Notes under the pieces: model-generated
Databases searched by the model: none
Told to the model about the DNA's origin: nothing
Seen by the model: the letters and a program-made list of their open reading frames with translations, nothing else
Translations under genes and position numbers: made by a program
NCBI RefSeq assembly: GCF_009730915.1
Contig: NC_052474.1
Span: 20,123,501 to 20,187,500 of the forward strand
Source: Dioscorea cayenensis subsp. rotundata
Taxonomy: Eukaryota; Streptophyta; Magnoliopsida; Dioscoreales; Dioscoreaceae
Reading direction: 5' to 3'
DNA: 64,000 nt
Shown: positions 23,739-34,862 of the stretch, in pieces
How positions within the stretch are numbered: the stretch's first letter is position 1
Layout: the number at the start of each line of letters is the position of its first letter

Positions 23739-26700
23739 TCAGGAAGTTCCTATTTCCCGGTTCAAGTAGTCGACAAACATTCTCTTCACACTATCTGCAT
23801 CGGAAGGTGGCGGAGGCCCGCTCAAGCTTGATTGCCCTGTTAACTTTATGAATGTCCGCCTTAGGTTGCGGAGCTCCGGCAGTCCGACTACTCTTTGAAT
23901 ATTAATGTAGGTTGCAAGTCAAGGTTAATCAAACCATAATGACATCAATGCGAAATAATGAAAGCAACAAGCCAAAGATTGGAATTTGTAAATTCATGGA
24001 AAAGGATATGGTTGGTAACTGTTGACCAAGTGAAATCCTACCCACTGATCCCCCAAGTCCCCTTGATTGTGCTTCCACAATTGCATTAACCACCTCCTGC
24101 AACAATTCAGTACATGTTTATCCAATAACTATTGGTCTGCAACAAAGAAGAAAAAGACATCTTGTTCGATAACGTGCCTGTGTTGCCTTGTCCATCACAT
24201 ACAGCGAATTTGCCTCGGTTGCATGTGCCTGAACAAGTTCGAGATAATTTGTACAATACCACGTGCAAGTAAAAGGATTTATGCATAACCGTCTCAGAAT
24301 GCATGAATAGAAGACAGTTCAAAGACAAAGTGTTTGTTTACAGAAACACAAACATTTCAACAGCCATGAGCATATTATAAATGACATCTCATTGATGCGG
24401 ACCATGTTTCAAACAGAATTGTGATTTCTCTCAATAGATTTCATGTGTTCCCTCGTAATTGTGGACACTCCTACACTAATTGGTAAGAATTTGCTGAAGT
24501 TGACAATCTATCTTGCAGAAACTCAATTAAACTACTAAGCAAAGGTAATTTTCCATCACTGAGTAAAGATAAGTCTTCTATGTTTCCTGCCAACTAAGGC
24601 ATGAGAACTGACTAAAACAATTGCTTAATTATAATTATTAAAATCCATAATTATCTAAATTACAAATTTGCATAGCATAGGAAATGAAAACTACAATAAC
24701 ATAGGACAACCAGATGCAGCTTGTTTGTATATATAATGCCATTGAACTTACAGTTTGTGTGGCAATAGTTGGCTGGAGAACTCTAATATCTCTTGTTTTC
24801 GAATCCACCTTCCTGGTCAAGTAAGAAACTGCCTCAGAAATGACCTCTGATGTTTGCTTTACGCCATCTATCAGTTCATGTGAAAGCAAAAGATATCAGC
24901 AGAAAACATTGCCAAGCAAAACATAATCAAGAACTACATAAAGCTAGCTGACAAGCAAAATTGTCATTTAGTCATTTCGTGTCGTTGACAGAATGTTAAA
25001 CCTAATGAAAACTGAGAAAGAACAAGGATATCTGAAAATTTCTTTATAAATAAAAAACCTACACTCTAGAGCAGTGGCATCCACTTTGAAGTAAAGAAAT
25101 CACCTTTAGAAGGAAATAATTCAAAAAGTGGGGAGTCCCAACGGTTTCGTTTATCTGGCTTCTCAAATCTTCTAATTAGATCATCAAATCTGCCCACAAA
25201 AATTCCCAATAATTTCTTTCACAGGCAGAAATAACCAGGCTACTAATTATGAACGGGATCCTAAAAGAATACTTCTGAGAAAGTAAGTTTTTTCAAGGAG
25301 AAGCAGAAGTGCTCACATAATGGCATCATACGAGGATTCTCCTTCATCCGCACGATTCTTGTTCCATTCCCTACAAAAATCTTCTTCTGTGTCACAAAAA
25401 AGCTGCAGTAAAAGTAAAAGGACAAACTGATTAAAAATGGAATTGCATAACAATAAAAGATGTGGAAAATGTTAGACAATCACATAGTATATATTTACAA
25501 AAAAAAAAAGGTAAGTAGACTTTCACAAATTATCCTGATAATTAGTTGAGTAGACAAATGAGTATGGTATAATACAACAGAAGCAATTATTAAAAATGGA
25601 TGATAAGGACAAATTATGAAAATTCTAGTGTGTATTGTAACCAAAACTAGCAAAAATTTCCAACTCATCCTTCTATTGTATGGGAGGCATCGCAAGTCAT
25701 TAGAACAAAAATGAAGATTGTCATCTTAAAATAAAAGTAAGGCCACTGAAAAGAGTTAGACAGAAGAGAGGGTACCAAAGATGAGTTTATGTTATGAGGT
25801 TAATAATTTTGGAGAGGACTTGCAATAATATGTCATGCTATAATATATAGAAACTTGAAGTTACAGAGAATTACCACACAATATCTTATCCCAGCAGCTC
25901 GAGCTAGACACCATAGTTCATATCTATAACCCTGCAAAATAACAAAATAAATAAATAAAATACAATGAGCTGAAAAGAAAAAGGCATTAAATAATTAGAA
26001 ATATTGATTAAAAATAAGTTGGTGAAGGAAAAACAACCACACCACATAACAGGTGCTTTCATCAAATGGACAGAATCATTAAAGGAGGTTTATAAGAACA
26101 GAAATGAATCAAAAGCTATAATAGTAGAAACATTCAAGTGCAACCCAAAAAGACTCATTAAGCAATATACACTATGAATGACACATAAGTTCCATCTTTA
26201 TGAATTTAAACCAAGAGCAGAGTCCTGATTCCAAAAACCACAAAAAGCATTCTGATGTTACATTTAAACTATTATCTTACTTTACTAAAATCAGATCTAA
26301 AAGCCCGGAGCATATCATAACAATTCTTAAGGCAAGAATAAGGAGCATAATAACATGCTAATTCAATCTGCCAATACATGGGGCAAAAAAAGCAAACCTC
26401 CATTCTCAAGAAAATTTACAAATCCTAATCACCTAAAGAGTGCATTAATGTCCAATTATACATTGGGTAGACAAGGAAAATAAAATCATACATCATCATC
26501 CTTTAATAGCAAGTGAAAATTTTGCTGCAATAATTCAATATCGTCTATCTCACAAGCATCAATCTTTAACTCCAACTTTTCATCTGGTGTCTCAGAAAAA
26601 TGATATGAAGTAGATATAAATTATTACACGACAGATTGAAAGGTTTTCCGCACATTCTACAAGGCAAAATCAGAAATGCATCCACCAGCCCTTTTCAAAA

Positions 26701-27391
26701 CCAACTGCCAAGCAAACCAGTTCATCCAAGCATCACCCTTAACAACTCAAGGCAAGGATAAAAGAATAGCACATATGATATGGAATATGACCAAATACTC
26801 GAGTAACAAACCAAGGGCAAGTACAAGAAGTGTGCAATGAATCCTCACCTTAATATTGTTCAAGGAGTCAACAATTATAATACAGTCTTTAGACAATGAT
26901 CTGTCAACTTCGGATCTTAGAACACCCCTCAAATTCTTCTCCACAGTCATATCTGCACAAATTTAAACGATCAAACAAATAGATTACTGTTTAAGTGAAA
27001 TATTTCCGCTTAAGAAATTCCAAATATCAACTGAGATCGAATACCTACGTTGACATTTAACACATTACAAGAAAAAATCACAACCAATGATACGGAAACA
27101 AGCATGGAAAATTAGGGATTTTCAAAAAGAACCAATTTTTAATTAGACAATGGAGTTAATTTTCAAAGATGAATCAAAACCAACAAGAATGAAAACTAAT
27201 GGAAATAGATGAAGATCCATAGCGCAAGGGTGATCACCGGCGTAGCTTTGGTTGCGGCCGAGGTGGAGGGAGGTCTCGTCGATGATTCTAACCATCGGCT
27301 TGGGTTCCATGGCAAGGAGAGCCTCCGATAGGCACCTCGCCGCCGTCGACTTACCACTGCACGGCTGCCCGCAGATCACCACCAGCGCCAT
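23739..27391 (-). CDS. KTI12: KTI12 / DRL1 Elongator-associated P-loop protein, 9 exons, 302 aa
   Basis: KTI12 regulates the Elongator complex needed for wobble-uridine modification of tRNA; the Arabidopsis copy is DRL1 (302 aa). Exons on the minus strand are 27391-27238, 26952-26849, 25931-25875, 25402-25317, 25189-25104, 24867-24752, 24228-24178, 24096-24010 and 23906-23739. They sum to 303 codons with every phase closing. The start MALVVICGQPCSGKSTAA gives the P-loop (G8 to S15). Further family words are RIIDETSLHLGRNQSYA, IIIVDSLNNIKGYRYELWC, RRFEKPDKRNRWDSPLFEL, RVLQPTIATQT, and the C-terminal GLPELRNLRRTFIKLTGQSS and DYLNREIG. The last intron (24009-23907) is AT-AC and matches the U12 class. 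The intron before the penultimate exon (24177-24097) is GC-AG. Without the AT-AC splice the frame would read into a stop and lose the conserved C-terminus, so that splice is needed. I see no damage. Confidence 0.95.
23907..24009 (-). other. U12-type AT-AC intron in KTI12 (103 nt)
   Basis: On the minus strand the donor reads ACC|ATATCCTTTT, an exact match to the U12 AT-AC consensus. A CCTTGAC branch-site word (consensus CCTTAAC/CCTTGAC) lies about 12 nt before the acceptor CCTAC|ATTAAT. Splicing joins QQLPT to INIQRVVGLPELR, which matches the family in this block (LPPIEICRPIGLPELR in Arabidopsis). Confidence 0.92.
24097..24177 (-). other. GC-AG intron in KTI12 (81 nt)
   Basis: The donor is ACACAG|GCACGT and the acceptor is TTGCAG|GAGG. 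The join MDKATQ-EVVNAIVE matches the conserved family sequence (DRATQEIINAIVE), and no GT donor nearby gives that join. Confidence 0.88.
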
Positions 27392-27705
27392 GCCGGAGAT
27401 CAAAACCCTTCGCCGGCGATCGAAACCTCAAGAACAATAAACGAAAAAGAAATTTTTTACAAGGGTTTCGATTGAAGAACCAAAACGAGAATGATAAAAA
27501 CCCTTGACCTTCTGAACCGGACCCGAATTAAACCGAACCGGGTCCGTGGACCGGGCTTTATTACTTATTTATTTATGGGGTTTTTTCTTATATACCCTTG
27601 TTATTTTCAGTTATTGCGTGTATACTCCTAAGAAAAAACTAGAATTACAACTATTCATTGGAATAATTAATAAAATGAATGATTTTTTAATATATATATA
27701 TATAC
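27392..27705 (-). other. 5' leader/promoter of KTI12 and spacer
   Basis: GC-rich immediately upstream of the start, as expected of a housekeeping plant gene, then AT-rich. No credible gene was found. The only longer frames overlap the (TA)n tract and the MITE. Confidence 0.4.
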
Positions 27706-27969
27706 GAGAACCCATCATCTCAGGGATGTCCCTAGATTTCAAATCTAGGGATGTCCATAAGTAACGCGTCGGATGAAAAATTTGATCGCTCTTATCGTTA
27801 TGAGCAGTGAGAACCGCTGCTTCTACGATGTCATGCTGATGATCGTGAAACGATAAAAGGTGTACAGTGTTTATATAATCAATCAATCATCGGATGATGA
27901 TCCAACGGCTTAGATTTAAAAACATCCCTAGATTTGAAATCTAAGGACGTCCCTAGATGACGTTTTCCA
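27706..27969. mobile_element. MITE with about 40-bp terminal inverted repeats
   Basis: The left end holds CATCTCAGGGATGTCCCTAG, then ATTTCAAATCTAGGGATGTCC. The right end reverse-complemented reads GTCATCTAGGGACGTCC, then TTAGATTTCAAATCTAGGGATG. Each terminal repeat is itself partly palindromic. The element has no coding sequence and sits between two (TA)n tracts, which probably formed one tract before insertion. The superfamily is not clear (Mutator-like or Harbinger-like are both possible). Confidence 0.78.
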
Positions 27970-29019
27970 TATATATATATATATGACTACACAACAAAAT
28001 ATACCATTACTGATATATTTTAAATATTAGACTATAAATAATTTGCATGAATTAGATTTTTCCAAATTGTTGTTTTGCATAGAATCTTTAGATGTAATAT
28101 TTTACATCTCTGAAAAAATAAAAAAGTATCATGTATTTTTAAAAAGGCTAGTATATCGGTTCATCTGCTCTCTCTATTAGACAGGAGTTTGTCTCTTAGT
28201 TGCTCTGGTTCACCCTTTTGTGTTTGTTTTGTCAGTTTCATTTTTTTCCCCACTTTTAGTAGTTTTGGTGTTTTTCAATTTTAATCTGTATTCCATTGTT
28301 GGTGGACATCGTTTTTATTTCTTCTCGTTTATTTATTGGCTATTTATATCTTATTTTCAGTGTTTTTACTAATACATTTGTGGTTTATTAAATTTTTAAA
28401 AATAAATAAATAAATAAATGCAATTATTCATGGAATTTTATTATAATTCAAAATTTTAGAATATAATAAATAGAACAAAATTTTAGTTTTATTTAATTTA
28501 GTAAATTTCCTCCTGAAGCGCAACAACTACATGCATTAATGATAAACCATGAAGAGTGATCACAAACAATAATAAATAAATAAATAATGTACTTAGTGAT
28601 GAAAAATGGATGCTCAATGGTTTCAGCAACTTTCTACCAAATTAATATTTTTCCCTTTTTTTACATTTTCCATTTTTATTTTTATTTTTAAAAAATTTTT
28701 TGTTTATTTATTTTAAGAAGGTGGTAGGGTTTAATAAGAGTATGTTTGGCGTTGATGTTCATCTTTAATAATGGCTTCCAACCTTCTGCCAACCTGCCTG
28801 TAATGGAGTAAGGTGACACACTTGACCCCCCTCCATATGCATGCCCACTTGGGAGCATTGCATCTCTTAATTCCCCTTTTCTTCTTTTCTTCTTTTTAAT
28901 AACATTTTATTTATAATAATTATTATAATTATTATTGTTATTCTATTTTTATAAATAAATCACACCAGTAATTTTTTTAATTTATTAGCACCGATCCGTT
29001 AAATAGAGTATTTTTTATC

Positions 29020-29110
29020 CTGCTGAGAAAAGCAGATTCGAACCTCATCCCACGTATAGTAAAGATACATATGTATTGAAGTATTAATTTTATATATGTG
29101 TACGTTCTTA
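29020..29110 (+). repeat. Dispersed repeat copy C
   Basis: It contains GCAGATTCGAACCTCATCCC, then AAGATACATATGTATTGAAG, then TATTAATTTTATATATGTG. This is the reverse complement order of the copy at 30670-30810, including TACATATGTATTnAAGTATT. The GATTCGAACCT word resembles a box B. Confidence 0.5.
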
Positions 29111-30029
29111 ATATGGCTTATGTATTTTATTAAAATAAAATAAATTATATATTTGATTAAAAAAAGGAAAAAATAAAATAAACAAACAATATCCCAAACC
29201 AGGCGAAGTACAAAGTAATAAAATAACTAACTAGAAATATTATATATTTTTAAATTAATTAGGTAAAATTAACTCAAATTCTTGAATATATAAGTTTGGG
29301 TTTTTATTATTTATTTATTTTTTTTAATAGAGGTCTAGCAATTATTGCTTTTGGACTATAAGGTAGACAAAAAGAGGGAACTAATGCATGGGAATGTCCA
29401 AGTAAGTTCTCTTTCAAACTATGCTTTTATTTTTATTTATTTATTTATTTATTTTATTAATCAATTTTGTCACTATATTTTTGCCTTTTTTTTGCTCCAA
29501 TGGTTTTAATATCCTATTTTGAAGGCTAAGTTTGAGGAATTTTATCACTAAAGAGAAAGTGAATCATTGCTCTTGTGGGAGCTTTGATGAATGAAAGAAG
29601 GACAAGAACTTCACAAAGTCACCTTTATTATTATTATCATTTTGCATCTCTCTTTCTCTCCTTTATGTCTTTGTCTTTTCCTTTGATTTCATTTCATCCA
29701 TGAATTTCATGCTTACATGTTTCAATGTTTTTGTAGGCTTTCATTTCACTTCATAGCCATTATTATTGCTATATTCCCCTATTAGTTCCACATTACATAA
29801 TTTTTAATATATTTTGATAAAAATTATATTTGGTTAAACTATTATCGGTCTCTTGGTGCAAAGTGTTTATGTTTTTATCAAATAGACAAGTTTAAATCTT
29901 AGATGGTATAAGATGAAAATACAAGTATTATAGAGTTTACATGAGTTTATGTTTGCACTATATATATATACACATATCTCATACATGATACATCTTTGTT
30001 TACATTTGTAAAAAAAATAAAAATAAATA

Positions 30030-30080
30030 ATAACATATTTATTTATAAATCTCTATAAGATGTTTTTATTTACTTTATAT

Positions 30081-30113
<33 letters not shown>

Positions 30114-30155
30114 TATTTGTTTATAAATCTCTATAAGATGTTTTTATTTATTTTT
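30030..30155 (+). repeat. Short duplication around an (ATA)n tract
   Basis: 30030-30078 and 30110-30155 share TTATAAATCTCTATAAGA followed by TGTTTTTATTTA. The (AAT)n run at 30082-30112 lies between the copies. Confidence 0.85.
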
Positions 30156-30669
30156 ATGTTTTTATGTTTAGAAATCAATTGATGAATGGTGTGAAAATGT
30201 ATATTGAATTCTACTTTTTATTATTTTTCTGTTTCCTAAAATTAATTAAAATAAGATGATAAATAATAGTTTTTTTATAAGACTATTATATTTTCTCATT
30301 TATTAATTAAAAAACAGAAAATTATTTAGGTACACTCTTAAAGAAACAAATAATTATATGTATACTCCAATAAAAATCATATTTACTTACATATCTATGG
30401 TTGTATATATTTTTTTGTGTTTAAAAATTAATTTACAAATTGCATAAAAATATAAATTGATTTTTTTTCTATTTATTTGTTTTTTCCAAAATTAACTAAA
30501 TCAAAACTTCAAATGATGGCTTATTTTTATAGTGCAAGCAAATATCATTTTTATAAAAATAATAAGCAATTATCTATCTTCCACTGCAGTTCAAATTACT
30601 TTATCATCAAATAGCACTAATAGCACCATATTATTTTATGTTCTATTTTATTAATAAAATAGATAAATC

Positions 30670-30810
30670 ACTGGAAAAATTTATATAAATATGAAATTAA
30701 TACTTTAATACATATGTACATTCACACTGCGTAAGTTGAGATTCAAATCTATCTTCTCAGTAAAAATACGAACACACTACACAAAGAATCCAGTATCAAT
30801 AAATCAAAAA
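30670..30810 (-). repeat. Dispersed repeat copy D
   Basis: On the plus strand it reads TTAATACTTTAATACATATG, then GTAAGTTGAGATTCAAATC, then AATCCAGTATCAATAAATC. The first part is the inverse of copy C and the second matches copies A and B, so one family spans all four. Confidence 0.5.
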
Positions 30811-31259
30811 AGTTATTTACCACATTACTTAATTAAATAAAAAAATTTCTGTGTAAATTCTTCTTTATTTTTAATATACATTGTATTTTTTTATTTTATG
30901 TGATTTGATAGCTTTATGGTCAAATAGTTATATGGTTTATGAATTATTTTGTTCCATGCTGCAGCCTTTTATTGTGTTATATATACCATGTTTGCCAGCT
31001 TTTCTTTTCATCAATTGTGGTGGGAAGCATGTAGGATACTACTACATATGCTCTCTATTCTTTCTCTTCTCTCTTTTCCTTTCTTTGCTCATTGTTTAAC
31101 CATTCTTTTCTTTCAAGCATTCCTTCCCCTTTTTAAAGGACCAATCAAACTTTTCTTCTTCTTTTTTTAATCTCTTTCCATTGTTCTTAACATCAAGAAC
31201 ATGTTTGTTTGATTTCATGCTTGTGTATTTATTAACTTGGAAATTTCAGGCAAAACACA

Positions 31260-31782
31260 ATGGACAGTGCAAACACAAGGAGTGTAGATCATGTGCCATC
31301 AGAAATACTTGACAGAGATGCTTCATGGAAGGATTTCGATACGTCTACCGACGCAATTTCCTTCGGCTTTGCTGCTACAGCAATTTTGATCTCGATGTTT
31401 CTCTTAATGGCGATCTTCGAACATCTTATTCGGCCTAGAGTTTTCTTTTCACAACAACAAAGTGATCAAGGCTCAATTCAAACAGTTCTAAGACATGGTT
31501 CTAATCAGCAGCATTCCCCGGGAAAGTTCAGGTGTTCTACTTCTCAAGTAAGTTCTTGTAATTCAATTTTTTTTGTATTCCATTTTTCGTATTTCATATT
31601 TTATTGTTAGTAAGTATTGTGTTATATAACAACAGGTTGAATCACCGAACCGATTGAATTATCCGGTGTTGATGCCGGGGCAGCAATGTCCTACTTATCT
31701 AGCTCAACCATGTCCTCTTCCTTGCCGACGAGAAGGGATTCAATGGCCTTCTCATGATCATTACTCTGTTTCATTTCAATAG
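31260..31782 (+). CDS. Small plant protein with one membrane span, function unknown, 144 aa
   Basis: Two exons, 31260-31547 and 31636-31782, are joined by a GT-AG intron in phase 0 and end in TAG. The N-terminal third is hydrophilic and contains WKDFDTSTDAISFGF. It is followed by one membrane span, GFAATAILISMFLLMAIFE, and a basic LIRPR that would sit on the cytosolic side. The C-terminal half is Gln/Ser-rich, then Pro/Cys-rich (CPTYLAQPCPLPCRR). I recall plant uncharacterised proteins with the same WKDFD...VSFGFxATAILxSMFLxMAIFE core, but none with a known function. The intact frame and the splice sites make it a likely real gene. It stands alone, with no linked partner. Confidence 0.75.
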
Positions 31783-31816
31783 GAACACATTGTATAGAAA
31801 CTCAGTGCTTGTTGGT

Positions 31817-32169
31817 TCAATTAATTTGATGAATATTCTACTGTTTGAATTTCTTTGTTTTGAATGAAGATTAATGAATGATCAGAAAAAATAATAATAA
31901 TAATAAACACTTAACTTTTTACTGTTAATCTGAAGAAATTTTTTGAGCAAAATTGTATGTTTGGATTGAATGAAAACAATCTTGTTGGAATTTTTTTTTC
32001 AATTGATTTGATGAATATTCTACTGTTTGATTTTCTTTGTTTTGAATGAAGATTAATGAATGATCAGAAAAAAAATAAAGTAAACACTTAGCTTTTTACT
32101 GTTAACCTGCAGAAATTTTTTGAGCAGAATTGTATGTTTGGATTGAATGAAAACAATCTTGTTGGAATT
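31817..32169 (+). repeat. Two-copy tandem duplication, 182-bp period
   Basis: 31817-31998 and 31999-32169 are nearly identical: TTTGATGAATATTCTACTG, TTTGAATGAAGATTAATGAA, TTGTATGTTTGGATTGAATG and AAACAATCTTGTTGGAAT occur in both. They differ mainly in the length of an (AAT)n run. The duplication lies just past the stop of the small membrane protein, probably in or after its 3' UTR, and is young judging by the high identity. Confidence 0.92.
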
Positions 32170-32404
32170 CAGAATGAATTGAGTGAAATTATGAAGTTTG
32201 ATTGAAGAGAATGAATGTGAAAAACAAATTATTAATTGAAACTGCAGAGATTGAAATTTGATGCTTTTAGTGACAATGAAAAAGTTGGTGCTTGTAAATC
32301 AGTAGACAGAATGACAATGAATGGAGAATAAGTATGTATTCCCTTGGGCAAACACCATTGAAGGGTCTCTATCCATTTAGCGATCTTTCCTTTATTTTAT
32401 TTTA

Positions 32405-32438
<34 letters not shown>

Positions 32439-33141
32439 TGTGGATAAAATGTCCTTTTGATGTGATTGAATTTAACTTTAATTTATTATAAGTCTCAGGT
32501 CCAGAGTTTTCATTAAATTATAAATTATATAATATCTAGTTTCTAAATCAGTAAATATATATATATATTATAAAAAGCAAATCATGAAAAACTACCCTTA
32601 AAAAAGTATAAAGCTTTTTGTTCCTTTTCTTCTCCAAATGAAGCATTGAATTCTTTTTTTCATACAATCAATTGATTCAAGGACTAAAATAGTCATTTTG
32701 AGAATTTAGGTGCATGATGAAAGGTGCTTTTTAGGGTTTAGGGTTGGAACCAATAGTTTCAGATATTAAAATTACTATTTTAAACCTATCCAATGACTAG
32801 TACATGGATACTATTACATTTGATAAAAATTTTAAATTACATGAAATGATGAACTCAGGAGAAATGAATCTTTTTGTGCACGTCCTCAACCGCTACAAAC
32901 AAGTTTTGATACAATTGAAGTATTATCCGATTAATTTGGAGATTGAGTTTAACAGAATAATTATGAAAAGATGATTTTATATAATCGTTATCATTTGAAA
33001 AGATATGTCTTTCTTCCGTACGTCCTATTTTCATAAACTTTTTAAAAATAAATAACCACTGATTGGTGGCTGGATTGTATCCCAATTTCTTACGTTTATG
33101 TATTATTTTATAAAAAATAATAATAATAAATCCTAGATGCT
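32170..33141. other. Intergenic, no gene seen
   Basis: AT-rich spacer with (TTTTA)n and (TTA)n at about 32388-32430. A 76-codon minus-strand frame at 32855-33085 matches no family I know. Confidence 0.5.
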
Positions 33142-34543
33142 CCGTTGATAAATCTTTTTAAAAGGTGGATAAAACCACTCAATTAATAAAGATAGTACTC
33201 AACCTGCAAAAACCCGAGCGAATAAAAACCTCTCTTACCACAAGAAGTGATATAAGAGAAACAAAACAAACACCCTACGAGAATGAAGGATCATCCTCCC
33301 AAACTAAAACATAAAAGGACTACTCCGTGCTTCGATCTGGTGCCTCCTCGGCCGTACTATCCCCCCTGTCCCTCTGTCTCCTTGACTCAAGGAACTCAAG
33401 GCTTCGTCTGACGGTAGCCATGGTATCTTCAAGTTTCGCCTTAGCTCCATCTGCAAGAGCATCGAACCACGACAGGAGCATACGATTAATACATAACAGA
33501 ATGCAAGTAGCAGGCAAAATTTTATCATTGAAAATTCTATCATTGCGTGCAATCCAAATATTCTAGACTAACGCCTTGACCACTAAGTCCACTGCTACCC
33601 TCATCTGGGCACGCATGCACCCCTCCACTCCCCGCCCACACCCCAATCATTGAAATCGGAGGCTCCGGAACGCCCAGCAGCCTGCAAAAGTAGCCCCACA
33701 CTTCCCTGGCAACAGGGCACTGAAGGAACAGGTGATCCACAGATTCTGTATCCGCATGGCACATGACACAAGTTGCAGTTGGAAGTTTGTTAAATCGTCT
33801 TAATTCCAGGTTATCCATTGTCAAAATCTTATTTTTCCAGACCAACCAATTAAAAATGTTTATCTTCTTTGGGCATTTACTTTTTCCAAAAGAATTTTTG
33901 CAATATCACACCTCACACCCCCATCAATAAGGAAGTTATAGAGTGACTTTACTGGAGAAAGCCCCGGTTCCCATTAAGCGCCCATCTTTTTATGTCCTTC
34001 ACATCATTCCCACTATTCCGCCACCTATCTCTAATTTGAACAAAATCTGCATCCTCGCAGAAAGGATGCCCCTCAAGCAAGTGTGCCAAATCTTTGAAAG
34101 AAGCGTCTTGCTGTCCACACTCTCTGTACTGATCATGCCAAACATACATGGGTGCTCTATCGTTGAGCCATCTATCTTTCCAGAAGAAAGTGTCCGCACC
34201 AGAATTAACTTCACTTAGGACACAGCACCGTAAGATCGGATACACGCTCAGGACCCCATGCCAGAAGAACGACATCCTTCCCCTCCTTTTAGTGAACAGA
34301 TCCCCGCAACTACTACCGTAATTAAACTGGATCACCTCAGCTCCTCCCCAATTACTGTCATTTGCTAACTTCCACCACCACTTCCCCAACAGAGCCAGAT
34401 TGAAGTGATGAAGATCGAGGATCCCCCAGCCACCTTGCTCCTTGGCCCGGCACAGCGCTTTCCAGTTAACTAACCTACACCCAGGTTTATCAATGTCTGC
34501 CCCGACCATAAAAAGTCCCTTCTTATCCCGTTGATAAATCTTT
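33142..34543 (-). mobile_element. 5'-truncated LINE (L1-type) with 16-bp target-site duplication
   Basis: The element lies on the minus strand. Two coding blocks belong to the C-terminal part of plant LINE polyproteins. 34509-33949 includes LVNWKALCRAKEQGGWGI, LLGKWWWKL and FFWKDRWL. 33845-33540 is the zf-RVT domain (VWKNKILTMDNLELRR, CVMCHADTESVDHLFLQCP). 33517-33320 adds the usual tail (LPATCILLCINRMLLSWFDAL) in another frame, so the copy is dead. The reverse-transcriptase core and endonuclease are missing, as expected of 5' truncation. CCGTTGATAAATCTTT occurs exactly at 33142-33157 and again at 34528-34543, flanking the element as its target duplication. The 3' poly(A) tail is weak or lost. 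Confidence 0.88.
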
Positions 34544-34862
34544 ATATTAGCTTCTAAAACAATAATACTAATAAACCGGATTCAGAATTTATTCTCTAAA
34601 TAAAAATAAAAAATCATTTTATTTTTGGCCTCTTGTTGATTTATACCTTAGCTGGCTTTGGCTTTTTAATATTTTCAGAAATATAATTTTTCATCATCCG
34701 ACCACTTCCTTATCTCAAAGCAACATGAACGGCTGAGATGAACGGACAGGATCCAGACCGTTGACGTGGCTAAGTAGTTGCCACGTCATCACCATTTCGC
34801 GGTCTCTTCTTCTCTTCATCCTTTTTTCTATCTCTTGAGCTTCTCCTTCCCTTTTGCTTGCC
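34544..34862 (+). promoter_or_regulatory. Promoter / 5' leader of the isomerase-like gene
   Basis: This covers the short interval between the LINE target site and the start at 34863. It contains GACGTGGC and CCACGTCATC, which are G-box-like ACGT words bound by plant bZIP/bHLH factors and common in genes for plastid proteins. A CT-rich tract at about 34800-34850 fits a 5' leader. No TATA box is clear. Confidence 0.45.

Larger units (their letters stand above)
27970..31259. other. Gene-free AT-rich intergenic region
   Basis: About 3.3 kb with only low-complexity DNA, the dispersed repeat copies near 29020 and 30670, microsatellites and one small duplication. The last few hundred bases, ending in a possible AG acceptor (ATTTCAG|GCAAAA near 31250), may be the 5' leader of the following gene. 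Confidence 0.5.

Noticed and set aside
27403-27403. Upstream non-ATG start for KTI12 giving MISGMALVV
   Set aside because: The first codon there is TTG; the family starts MALVVICGQP, which is the ATG at 27391.
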